From Pirellulales bacterium (GTDB lineage: Bacteria > Planctomycetota > Planctomycetia > Pirellulales > Thermoguttaceae): a DNA stretch of 5,612 nt. Of this stretch, positions 1 to 5,156 are shown piece after piece; position 1 is the first letter of the stretch, and each line of letters begins with the position of its first letter. Below the pieces are notes generated by a model that worked only from the letters and a program-made list of their open reading frames with translations, searched no databases and had not been told where the DNA came from. The translations under genes and the position numbers were made by a program. The DNA is taken from contig DAOWNK010000213.1 of NCBI GenBank assembly GCA_030642635.1, forward strand, positions 1 through 5,612, in the 5' to 3' direction.

Positions 1-22
1 GATCGAGGCCTCTGAACCCTAA

Positions 23-181
23 AGCTCAACCCCTCGAAAAGTGCGGACTTCGCACTTAAAAACGGAAGAGCCAGAATACCACTACGGCCCGCCGATGTGG
101 TGGGGACCGCCGTGCCCTCCGCGATATTACCCCAGACATCACCAACCCGGCGTAAGCTGGGGCGTGTCGGTGAATAATTAA
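23..181 (+). pseudogene. Possible 3' end of a small or decayed Pro/Tyr/His/Trp-rich protein gene
   Basis: The frame is open from base 23, just after an in-frame TAA at 20-22, and ends at TAA 179-181. The last ~38 residues have a strongly biased composition, including HYGPPMWWGPP, then PPRYYPRHH, then a GVSWGVSVNN end. This resembles the low-complexity C-terminal tails of small exported proteins rather than random translation. The only in-frame start-like codon near the front is GTG at 41, with no Shine-Dalgarno sequence. A palindrome at 39-57 sits at the same place, so the 5' part may have been replaced or frame-shifted. It could be a ~46-residue protein, a truncated remnant, or chance. I do not recognise a family, and the composition is the only support. 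Confidence 0.3.
39..57. repeat. Small palindrome, 7-bp stem with 5-base loop
   Basis: AAGTGCG at 39-45 pairs with CGCACTT at 51-57 around loop GACTT. A run of A follows on the plus strand, so there is no plus-strand U tract. On the minus strand the hairpin is followed only by a short TT. It lies at the upstream edge of the Pro/Tyr/His/Trp-rich frame and may be a small repeat insertion. Confidence 0.4.
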
Positions 182-184
182 CAT

Positions 185-201
185 GCCGCTTGCGGCTTAG
201 C
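185..201. repeat. Short palindrome followed by TTAGC
   Basis: GCCGC at 185-189 and GCGGC at 192-196 form a 5-bp stem around TT, followed by TTAGC at 197-201. It sits directly before the heptad array at 208-235. The layout recalls the three larger hairpin-GCTAAAC elements in this window, but the tail differs, so I keep it separate. Confidence 0.4.
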
Positions 202-207
202 AACGTA

Positions 208-235
208 AGCTATCAGCTATCAGTGGTCAGCCATC
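208..235. repeat. Four tandem heptads, consensus AGNNRTC
   Basis: Four consecutive 7-base units run from 208 to 235: AGCTATC, AGCTATC, AGTGGTC and AGCCATC. The first two are identical, and the others keep A, G and TC in register. The array lies between two palindromes in non-coding DNA. It is similar in kind to the short tandemly repeated heptanucleotides known from cyanobacteria and other bacteria, though no relationship is implied. Confidence 0.5.
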
Positions 236-240
236 TGCCA

Positions 241-267
241 CTCGGCGTGGACGCCGAGGCTAAACGC
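241..267 (+). repeat. Hairpin-GCTAAAC element, copy 1
   Basis: CTCGGCGT at 241-248 and ACGCCGAG at 251-258 are perfect complements around a 2-base centre (GG), followed at once by GCTAAACGC at 259-267. The same design, an 8-bp stem with a short centre and then GCTAAAC, recurs at 4297-4321 and 5094-5119 with different stem sequences. This copy lies downstream of the PEP-CTERM gene. Its role is unknown. A dispersed small repeat or an RNA stem-loop at transcript ends is plausible. Confidence 0.6.
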
Positions 268-302
268 TCAGAATCCACCCGGGGCGTTTGGCGTTTACAA
301 AT

Positions 303-341
303 ACCCACCGGCGGACGTGTTCCTTCCGTCCGCCGGCGGGT
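303..341 (-). terminator. Strong hairpin downstream of the PEP-CTERM gene, candidate terminator
   Basis: Bases 308-317 pair perfectly with 327-336 (10 bp, GC-rich). After one A·C mismatch (307/337), 303-306 pair with 338-341. The loop is 9 bases. The hairpin begins about 18 bases after the TAG stop of the PEP-CTERM gene on the minus strand. It is followed by ATTTGTAAA rather than a clean U run, so it may be a weak intrinsic terminator or a 3'-end stabilising stem. Confidence 0.5.
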
Positions 342-359
342 GTGTTGTTAATCTCGCGG

Positions 360-1133
360 CTATTTCTTCCTCCACCGCCGTACAAACGCCAGCAACCCAA
401 TCAGCCCGGCACCCAGCAGCATTACCACCGTGCTCGGCTCGGGAGTGATGACGAATGCCAAGTCCAACGATTCGCCGGTTTCAGGGTCTATCAACTCATT
501 CCACTTACCTTCGTCCCAGTAGACTGCGTCGTCATTCCAGTGGTCCAACGACGTTTTCCACCCTGCCAATCCCAAGTCCGTTTCGACGTACAGGTCCAGC
601 CAATAGACTATTGGTTTGTCTGGTGTACCTAGTTGTTCGAAGGCGTCGGCAGGATCAATGAAGATGTTGGCCTGCCAAATCCCTAAGTGGTCATGTGGTG
701 TAAAACTATCGTCCCGCGGCGAGTAAAAGCCCTGGTCGCCGGTGCCATCTGGCCGGAACGTGACATTGTCTACGCCCGGAATGAAATCCTTCGACCACAG
801 TTCATCGCCGGGCATACTGAACAATGGTCCCGCCCCGTCCGGGTCGGGAATATCGGCGTGGATGCTGGCGTGGACCTTCGTGATGTCGCCCACATAATCC
901 TCAGACCAGGAATACCAGAAGTGGATGTCGGTAATACGCATGGTTTGCGTGCACAGGAAATCGTCGGCCAGGATGTGAGGCTCCGTGGTGAAGTGCACGT
1001 CCCAACCGTCCGGGTCGGGCCTCTGCACCCACTTGTAAAAATCGCCTTCATTCCAGTCGGCCGTTACCGGTGCGGCCAAAAGCAGACATGCCCCGACGAT
1101 CATAAGAACCGTTGCACATTTTCTTACAGACAT
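360..1133 (-). CDS. PEP-CTERM sorting-domain protein, secreted, 257 aa
   Basis: This is an exported cargo protein of the exosortase/PEP-CTERM system. Residues 1-25 form a signal peptide (basic MSVRK, hydrophobic core, likely cleavage after VTA). The C-terminus has the full tripartite sorting signal: PEP at 231-233, a hydrophobic helix at about 235-250, and the basic tail RRWRKK. The mature part is rich in Asp, Trp and Pro, with KWVQRPDPDGWDV (34-46), LADDFLC (55-61), DIHFWYSW (69-76) and GWKTSLDHWNDDAVYW (191-206). I recall this pattern from a conserved planctomycete PEP-CTERM family, perhaps the one named DUF7901; that name is from memory. The start at 1133 is chosen because AAGGAGGG lies 7 bases upstream; a longer frame to 1217 lacks this. 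No exosortase gene is in the window, so processing must depend on a locus elsewhere. The molecular function is unknown; a role in the cell envelope or extracellular matrix is likely. Confidence 0.92.
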   Translation of the reverse strand: MSVRKCATVLMIVGACLLLAAPVTADWNEGDFYKWVQRPDPDGWDVHFTTEPHILADDFLCTQTMRITDIHFWYSWSEDYVGDITKVHASIHADIPDPDGAGPLFSMPGDELWSKDFIPGVDNVTFRPDGTGDQGFYSPRDDSFTPHDHLGIWQANIFIDPADAFEQLGTPDKPIVYWLDLYVETDLGLAGWKTSLDHWNDDAVYWDEGKWNELIDPETGESLDLAFVITPEPSTVVMLLGAGLIGLLAFVRRWRKK

Positions 1134-1309
1134 AATACAACCCTCCTTCTTGTTGAGGACGTCACATACACCTGCTCCGCGCAAAAACACGTATACATGA
1201 CAATAAGGTAAGAACAACGCCAGCGCGTACAGAAGAGTGCTTTCCCGACGACCACCCCCCTTCGGCCACTTAAGCCTTCAGGCACCGACCGGTGCAGACA
1301 GCAAATACG
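1134..1309 (-). promoter_or_regulatory. Long 5' leader of the PEP-CTERM gene
   Basis: If transcription starts a few bases past the TATAAT at 1316-1321, the leader is about 175 bases. It contains a 5-bp hairpin (GCACC, loop GGTC, GGTGC on the minus strand, about 1282-1295), then a G-rich stretch, then the ribosome binding site. I compared it by eye with cyclic-di-GMP, SAM and cobalamin riboswitch motifs and saw no match. It could be an unstructured leader or an unrecognised regulatory RNA. Confidence 0.35.
1141..1148 (-). promoter_or_regulatory. Strong Shine-Dalgarno site for the PEP-CTERM gene
   Basis: On the minus strand AAGGAGGG is separated by 7 bases from ATG at 1133. It is by far the best ribosome binding site seen in the window and fixes the start codon. 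The other genes here show weak or no Shine-Dalgarno sequence. Confidence 0.88.
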
Positions 1310-1315
1310 ATAAAG

Positions 1316-1343
1316 ATTATAACGCTTGGGAAAATCCTGTCAA
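1316..1343 (-). promoter_or_regulatory. Sigma-70-type promoter with exact -35 and -10 hexamers
   Basis: Read on the minus strand, TTGACA (1343-1338) is followed after 16 bases by TATAAT (1321-1316). Both hexamers match the bacterial housekeeping consensus exactly, and the spacer is within the accepted range. The promoter faces the PEP-CTERM gene, whose start lies 183 bases downstream of the -10, with no gene between. It implies that this gene is transcribed independently of the pdxJ-dapA-glycosyltransferase cluster and probably strongly. Confidence 0.78.
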
Positions 1344-1386
1344 CCACCCACCTCGATAATTGGTAACCGTTTACTGGATGCGGGAA

Positions 1387-1479
1387 TTGTAGGCTGGGTC
1401 GAGCGTAGCGAGGCCCACCTTCTACTAATAGCAATATCCACGACAAGGTGGGCCTCGCTACGCTCGACCCAGCCTACAA
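1387..1479. repeat. REPIN-like element: two inverted REP palindromes around a 23-base spacer
   Basis: Bases 1387-1421 and 1445-1479 are exact reverse complements (35 of 35), separated by 23 bases. Each arm is itself an imperfect palindrome: in the left arm 1392-1419 folds with GGGTC pairing to GGCCC, a bulged C, a tandem G·A mismatch and a GTA loop. The tetranucleotide GTAG stands at its foot (1389-1392). A GTAG at the foot of an imperfect hairpin is the hallmark of REP sequences mobilised by RAYT (TnpA-REP) transposases, and an inverted REP pair is a REPIN. No RAYT gene is in the window, as expected of a non-autonomous element. It lies between the glycosyltransferase stop and the PEP-CTERM promoter, and as a long stem it may also stop or stabilise the upstream transcript. 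Confidence 0.7.
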
Positions 1480-1512
1480 ATTGTCAATCATCTGCCCCGA
1501 TAAATTGGGGTA

Positions 1513-2652
1513 CTACGAGCCGTAAGGTGTTCTATCCACAGAGGTTGCGACATAGTGGGCAATCAATCCCTCCACCGCACGGCCGACGTCGAATACCTCT
1601 TCCGCACGACGCCGGGCGGCGGCGGCCAGACGCGACCGAAGCGGCCGATCTGCCAAAAGCTCCAAAATCGCCGCCGATAACGCCTCGACATCGTCCGGCG
1701 GAACGAGCAGGGCGCAGTTGGACGACGGCGGGAATATCTCGCAGGCGCCGCCGACCGACGTCGCTGTAACCGCAACGCCCGAGGCGGCCGCTTCGAGCAA
1801 CACGCGGCCCAACGGCTCCTGCCGGGCCGGATGCACAAGCAACGTCAATTCGTTAAGTATCTCCGCCACGTCGTTGCGGACGCCCAAGAAGTGTAACCGG
1901 CCGGCCAGGTTCCCAACCGCCGCTGCACGCAACTCGGCCTCGAACCGACGCGACTCGGCCTTCCTGGAAAACCGCTCGCCAACAAACACGTAATGAACCT
2001 CCGGCAACTCGTCGGCAACTATGGCCGCAGCCCGGGCAAGCACGTCCTGTGCCTTGCGCAGGCATATCTGGCCGATTGTGCCGATAAGCGGCACGTGCGC
2101 CGGAAGGCCGAGTTCGCGATGAAGATATCCAGAGGCCGGCCGCGGCCGGAACTCATCGAGATCGACACCGTTGTAAAGCACGTGTATCTTTTCCGCCGCC
2201 AGGCCGCCGGCAACATGAAAATCCTTTGTTGCACGTGAGACCGCCAACAATCGGCTGTGGCGGTTCAAATCCTCCACCGCCCGGCGGCTGAGCCGGATGA
2301 TGTCGCGCAGGTGGGCGATGCTCGGCAACCCCAACTCACCGGCGACAGGCCCCGAAAGCCTACCCATCGAAAGGCTGTTGGCATGAAGCAGCTTGGGACG
2401 ACGCCGACGCAGCAGACCGGAAAGCCGCTCGCGCAGCCGGCCTTGCGAGAGTCGCTCTCCGGCAGCGTCGAATGTATCGAACGGCACAAGTTCGATATCC
2501 ATGCCGCGAAGCGTCTCGGCCAGCGGTCCTTCCGGCTGGGCGATTATCGCAAGCGTAAACCCTGCGTTGCGAACGCCCGCGAGTGTAGAAAGCATCGACC
2601 GCTCGCCGCCGCTGAGTGTCGCGTATTCGCAAAGCAATAAAACGTCTACCAT
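1513..2652 (-). CDS. Glycosyltransferase family 4 (GT-B fold), 379 aa
   Basis: The product probably transfers a sugar from a nucleotide-sugar donor to a lipid, glycan or protein acceptor on the cytoplasmic side of the membrane. The N-terminal Rossmann-like half begins MVDVLLLCEYATLSGGERS, with the glycine-rich GGERS typical of GT4 acceptor domains. YNGVD (160-164) marks the inter-domain region. The C-terminal donor domain starts near GTIGQI (191-196). It has the retaining-GT4 E-x7-E signature, E279 and E287 in EPLGRVLLE, followed by GG (301-302) and LVPPDD (316-321), which suit nucleotide-sugar binding. Length is normal for GT4. The start at 2652 lies only 2 bases past the dapA stop, which implies translational coupling. 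A longer frame to 2841 would run inside dapA and has no family support. Donor and acceptor cannot be told from sequence; exopolysaccharide or cell-surface glycan synthesis is the likeliest role. Confidence 0.9.
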   Translation of the reverse strand: MVDVLLLCEYATLSGGERSMLSTLAGVRNAGFTLAIIAQPEGPLAETLRGMDIELVPFDTFDAAGERLSQGRLRERLSGLLRRRRPKLLHANSLSMGRLSGPVAGELGLPSIAHLRDIIRLSRRAVEDLNRHSRLLAVSRATKDFHVAGGLAAEKIHVLYNGVDLDEFRPRPASGYLHRELGLPAHVPLIGTIGQICLRKAQDVLARAAAIVADELPEVHYVFVGERFSRKAESRRFEAELRAAAVGNLAGRLHFLGVRNDVAEILNELTLLVHPARQEPLGRVLLEAAASGVAVTATSVGGACEIFPPSSNCALLVPPDDVEALSAAILELLADRPLRSRLAAAARRRAEEVFDVGRAVEGLIAHYVATSVDRTPYGS

Positions 2653-2654
2653 TC

Positions 2655-3548
2655 CTACAACAGCCCGTAGCCGGCCAGCGTTGCTTGCAACTTCGTCTCT
2701 TGATCCGACGAAAGCGGCGTCATGGGCATTCGCAACTCGCCGGTGTCGCGGCCGAGCAGTTGCATGGCGGCCTTGATGGGGATCGGGTTGGTCGACAGCC
2801 CGAGCATGTCGCGGCACAGAGGGAACAGCTTGTGGTGCCAAGCCCGGGCGCCGGCAAGGTCTCCCGACTCGAAAGCGTCGATCAGCGCGATCATGTCCTT
2901 CGGCACGATGTTGCCGACAACCGAGATCACGCCTCTGCCGCCGATCGACATAAGCGGCAGTGTGAGGCTGTCGTCGCCGCTTAAGACAGTCAGATCGGTG
3001 GTGGCGAGAATTTGCGACGCCTGGTCCATCGAGCCGGTGGCCTCCTTGACCATCGTGATGTTCGGTACTTCGGCCATCCGCGCGATGGTTTCCGGCTCGA
3101 TATTCTTGCCGGTCCGGCCGGGGATGTTGTACACGCAGATCGGCACCTCGACCGCCTCGGCCAGGGTTTTGAAGTGTTGATAAAAACCCTCCTGAGTCGG
3201 CTTGTTGTAGTACGGCGCGACGACTAGTGCGGCGTCGGCGCCGGTTTCGGCTGCCCAGCGTGTAAGCCGCATCGCCTCATCGGTGCTGTTCGAGCCGGTG
3301 CCGGGCATGACCTTGATCCGGCCGGCGGCAGCCTCGACCACGGCGGCGATCACCTGCTCGTGCTCAGGGTGCGACAGTGTGGGCGATTCGCCCGTAGTGC
3401 CGACCGGGCACAGGCAGGTGGCGCCAGCCTCGATTTGAAACTCGACCTGACGCTGGAGCGTCTCGATATCAACCCGACCGTTGCGGAACGGTGTTGTCAT
3501 GGCGACCGACAGACCGGCAAATTCTTCGCTTCTTGTGGACATATTCAT
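2655..3548 (-). CDS. dapA: 4-Hydroxy-tetrahydrodipicolinate synthase, 297 aa
   Basis: DapA is a cytoplasmic class I aldolase that condenses pyruvate with aspartate-4-semialdehyde. This is the first committed step to diaminopimelate and lysine. Expected active-site residues are present: the Schiff-base lysine K168 in ITMVKEATGS, the proton-relay tyrosine Y140 in VYNIPGRTG with substrate-binding R145, and the GTTGE loop (50-54) with T51 and T52. APYYNKP (111-117) and SGDD (190-193) also fit. The arginine in GRTG and the intact relay favour true DapA over related N-acetylneuraminate lyases. Length is typical. The start ATG at 3548 overlaps the pdxJ stop in an ATGA arrangement; a second ATG at 3542 is equally possible. 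No clear Shine-Dalgarno sequence is seen, which fits translational coupling. Confidence 0.96.
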   Translation of the reverse strand: MNMSTRSEEFAGLSVAMTTPFRNGRVDIETLQRQVEFQIEAGATCLCPVGTTGESPTLSHPEHEQVIAAVVEAAAGRIKVMPGTGSNSTDEAMRLTRWAAETGADAALVVAPYYNKPTQEGFYQHFKTLAEAVEVPICVYNIPGRTGKNIEPETIARMAEVPNITMVKEATGSMDQASQILATTDLTVLSGDDSLTLPLMSIGGRGVISVVGNIVPKDMIALIDAFESGDLAGARAWHHKLFPLCRDMLGLSTNPIPIKAAMQLLGRDTGELRMPMTPLSSDQETKLQATLAGYGLL

Positions 3549-4258
3549 GTAACAAGCCGTTTCATTTCTCGCACCGCCTTTTCCAGCCCGACCATAATTG
3601 CCCGGGCGATTATGCTGTGTCCGATGTTCAGTTCGTGCATTGCCTCGATGTCGGCCACCGGGTGGACGTTCCGATATGTCAGCCCATGGCCGGCGTGCAG
3701 CGCCATGCCCAGTTTTCGGATTTCCGCGGCGATGGTTGTCAGCTTTTCGAGTTCACTTTGCTGGTCCGGTCCCGGCTTCGCCAGGGCGTACTGGCCAGTG
3801 TGCAGTTCGACGGCATCGACGCCCAACTCGGCGGCGGTTTCTATCTGCCGCAGCTCGGGGTCGAGGAACAAACTGACCGAAATTCCTGCATCCTGGAGCC
3901 GCCCGGCGACCTCGGCCACCCGGTCGCGTTGGCCGGTGGCGTCCAGCCCGCCTTCGGTGGTAACCTCCTCGCGCCGCTCGGGAACCAGCGTGGCCTGGTC
4001 TGGTTTTACACGGCAGGCGATCTCCAGCACATCCGGGTCGCAAGCCATCTCCAGGTTCAGCTTTACGGCAACCGTCCGGCGGAGGATTTCCAGGTCGCGG
4101 TCGAGGATATGGCGACGGTCCTCGCGCAGGTGTATGGTAATGCCGTCGGCGCCGCCAAGCTCCGCCAATGCGGCCGCCCAAACGGGGTCCGGCTCGTTGG
4201 TTCTACGTGCCTGTCGCACGGTTGCGACGTGATCGATGTTTATACCGAGTTCGGGCAT
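3545..4258 (-). CDS. pdxJ: Pyridoxine 5'-phosphate synthase, 237 aa
   Basis: PdxJ closes the pyridine ring of vitamin B6. It condenses 1-deoxy-D-xylulose 5-phosphate with 3-amino-2-oxopropyl phosphate, the PdxA product, in the DXP-dependent PLP pathway. It is a cytoplasmic TIM barrel, usually an octamer. The family start LGINIDHVATVRQAR is present (4-18). H43 in ITIHLREDRRHI, E70 in LNLEMA and H191 in LHAGHGL correspond to the known catalytic His, Glu and His of the E. coli enzyme. VELHTGQYA (150-158) and IGHSIIARA (212-220) also match. Length is normal. The ATG at 4258 gives the conserved N-terminus exactly. Upstream there is no Shine-Dalgarno sequence, only the heptad repeat TTAGGGA (as TCCCTAA on this strand), so initiation may be leaderless or SD-independent. 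It is the first gene of the pdxJ-dapA-glycosyltransferase cluster. No pdxA lies nearby. Confidence 0.97.
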   Translation of the reverse strand: MPELGINIDHVATVRQARRTNEPDPVWAAALAELGGADGITIHLREDRRHILDRDLEILRRTVAVKLNLEMACDPDVLEIACRVKPDQATLVPERREEVTTEGGLDATGQRDRVAEVAGRLQDAGISVSLFLDPELRQIETAAELGVDAVELHTGQYALAKPGPDQQSELEKLTTIAAEIRKLGMALHAGHGLTYRNVHPVADIEAMHELNIGHSIIARAIMVGLEKAVREMKRLVT

Positions 4259-4261
4259 AAT

Positions 4262-4282
4262 TTAGGGATTAGGGATTAGAAA
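4262..4282. repeat. Three tandem heptads, TTAGGGA twice then TTAGAAA
   Basis: TTAGGGA occurs at 4262-4268 and 4269-4275, followed by the degenerate TTAGAAA at 4276-4282. The array ends 3 bases before the pdxJ start codon, where a ribosome binding site would normally be. It is the second heptad array in the window, with a unit unrelated to the one at 208-235. Confidence 0.55.
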
Positions 4283-4296
4283 TTGGTCAAACAACG

Positions 4297-4321
4297 CGCC
4301 GTGCAAGCACGGCGGCTAAAC
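4297..4321 (+). repeat. Hairpin-GCTAAAC element, copy 2
   Basis: CGCCGTGC at 4297-4304 and GCACGGCG at 4307-4314 are perfect complements with AA between, followed by GCTAAAC at 4315-4321. In addition CTAAAC (4316-4321) and GTTTAG (4326-4331) form a second palindrome around GGTG that reaches into the stop codon of the HEAT gene. The element is downstream of the HEAT gene and upstream of pdxJ on the minus strand, with the same plus-strand orientation as the other two copies. Confidence 0.62.
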
Positions 4322-4327
4322 GGTGGT

Positions 4328-5083
4328 TTAGCGACGATCCTCTTTTGTTAATCCTTTTTCGACAATATCAGCGCGGGCTGCGATGTTTTCGATCTTTTTG
4401 GCCAGTGCGCTGGGCGTGACCACCGCAGCGATCATAGTGTCGACCATTACAAAATTCGGCTGCCCTTTGATGTCCCGAATGGCGAACGCGCCGGCCGGGA
4501 TGGTTATGTTTTTCCGCAGCACCGCCTCGTAATACTTCGCCACGGCCGGACCGCATTCGCTGTAGATGACCACCAAGGAGTCGCCTTCGGAATCCTCGCG
4601 GCCGAAGTACACATCCACACGTTGCGAGCGGTCTTCAGGCAGCGAGAGCTTGAACCGGAACGACTTGCCGGAGCCGGTCGGCTCGACCCCGAGCAGCTCG
4701 GCGGTTCGGCGGATGCACCCGGCAACGTCCAACTCGGTGGATTCAGCGGTTGTCGGGTCGCCGATCCACTGCTGCCACCGTGTTGCATCGACCCCGAAAT
4801 CCTGGCCGGTGATTGCCGTTAACGCCTCGGTAACATCGACGACCAACACGCCTCGCTGAAGCAGATCGACAAGCGGCCCGACGGCCTCGTTTGCACGTAA
4901 CTCCTGTAGCGACTCGACAGCCGCCCAGACGACCAACTCGTTGGTGGACTCCAGGCATTCCAACAGCGGTCCGACGGCCTTGGCGGCGAGGAGTTTTTGC
5001 CTGGCGGCACGCCTGGACTGCGGTTGATAAAGCTGCTCGACAAGCTGCTGGAATTCGGTCGAGTTTTCGGGATTGTTTGTCAT
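4328..5083 (-). CDS. HEAT-repeat protein with YbjN/secretion-chaperone-like C-terminal domain, 251 aa
   Basis: I do not recognise a named gene. Residues ~20-95 are alpha-helical HEAT-like repeats with recurring AVGPLLECL / AVGPLVDLL units (36-44, 67-75), which usually mediate protein-protein binding. They end in TGQDFGVDATRWQQWIGD (92-109), the TGxxFGxDxxxWxxW pattern often seen after HEAT repeats in planctomycete proteins. Residues ~118-245 look like an alpha/beta domain: helix IRRTAELLGV, strands FRFKLSLP and RVDVYFG, SLVVIYSECGP, then a helix, then FVMVDTMIAAVVTPSALAKKIENIAARADIVEK. This order and the ending resemble YbjN and type III secretion chaperone-like folds, an inference by eye only. 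There is no signal peptide or membrane segment, so it is probably cytoplasmic. The start has no Shine-Dalgarno sequence. Hairpin elements flank the gene on both sides. An adaptor or chaperone role is a guess. Confidence 0.8.
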   Translation of the reverse strand: MTNNPENSTEFQQLVEQLYQPQSRRAARQKLLAAKAVGPLLECLESTNELVVWAAVESLQELRANEAVGPLVDLLQRGVLVVDVTEALTAITGQDFGVDATRWQQWIGDPTTAESTELDVAGCIRRTAELLGVEPTGSGKSFRFKLSLPEDRSQRVDVYFGREDSEGDSLVVIYSECGPAVAKYYEAVLRKNITIPAGAFAIRDIKGQPNFVMVDTMIAAVVTPSALAKKIENIAARADIVEKGLTKEDRR

Positions 5084-5093
5084 CGCAGATTCA

Positions 5094-5119
5094 AGCCGCC
5101 GTACCGGCGGCTGCTAAAC
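5094..5119 (+). repeat. Hairpin-GCTAAAC element, copy 3
   Basis: AGCCGCCG at 5094-5101 pairs perfectly with CGGCGGCT at 5105-5112 around TAC, followed by GCTAAAC at 5113-5119. It lies between the hepT-like gene and the HEAT gene, so on the minus strand it is downstream of the former and just upstream of the latter. No U run follows on either strand, which argues against a simple intrinsic terminator. Confidence 0.6.
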
Positions 5120-5156
5120 ATTATTCTGACATTCCGCCAGCGTTGCAGTTACGTTT

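Noticed and set aside
182..359. CRISPR array suggested by the clustered repeats
   Set aside because: The units are 7 bases long and directly tandem, without spacers; no cas genes are present.
687..1211. 174-codon plus-strand frame opposite the PEP-CTERM gene
   Set aside because: It is antisense to a gene with clear motifs, signal peptide and ribosome binding site, and shows no recognisable domain.
1134..1217. 28-residue N-terminal extension of the PEP-CTERM protein from an ATG at 1217
   Set aside because: The start at 1133 has an excellent Shine-Dalgarno site and begins a proper signal peptide; the extension would place Cys-rich sequence before it.
1282..1309. Cyclic-di-GMP riboswitch in the PEP-CTERM leader
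   Set aside because: The hairpin and G-rich stretch do not contain the conserved GEMM core or tetraloop-receptor sequences.
1326..1769. 147-codon plus-strand frame across the REPIN and the end of the glycosyltransferase gene
   Set aside because: It runs through both arms of a repeat and then antisense to a conserved domain; chance open frame in GC-rich DNA.
2653..2841. 63-residue N-terminal extension of the glycosyltransferase from an ATG at 2841
   Set aside because: It lies wholly within the dapA coding sequence in another frame and has no glycosyltransferase character; the GT4 fold begins at MVDVLLL.
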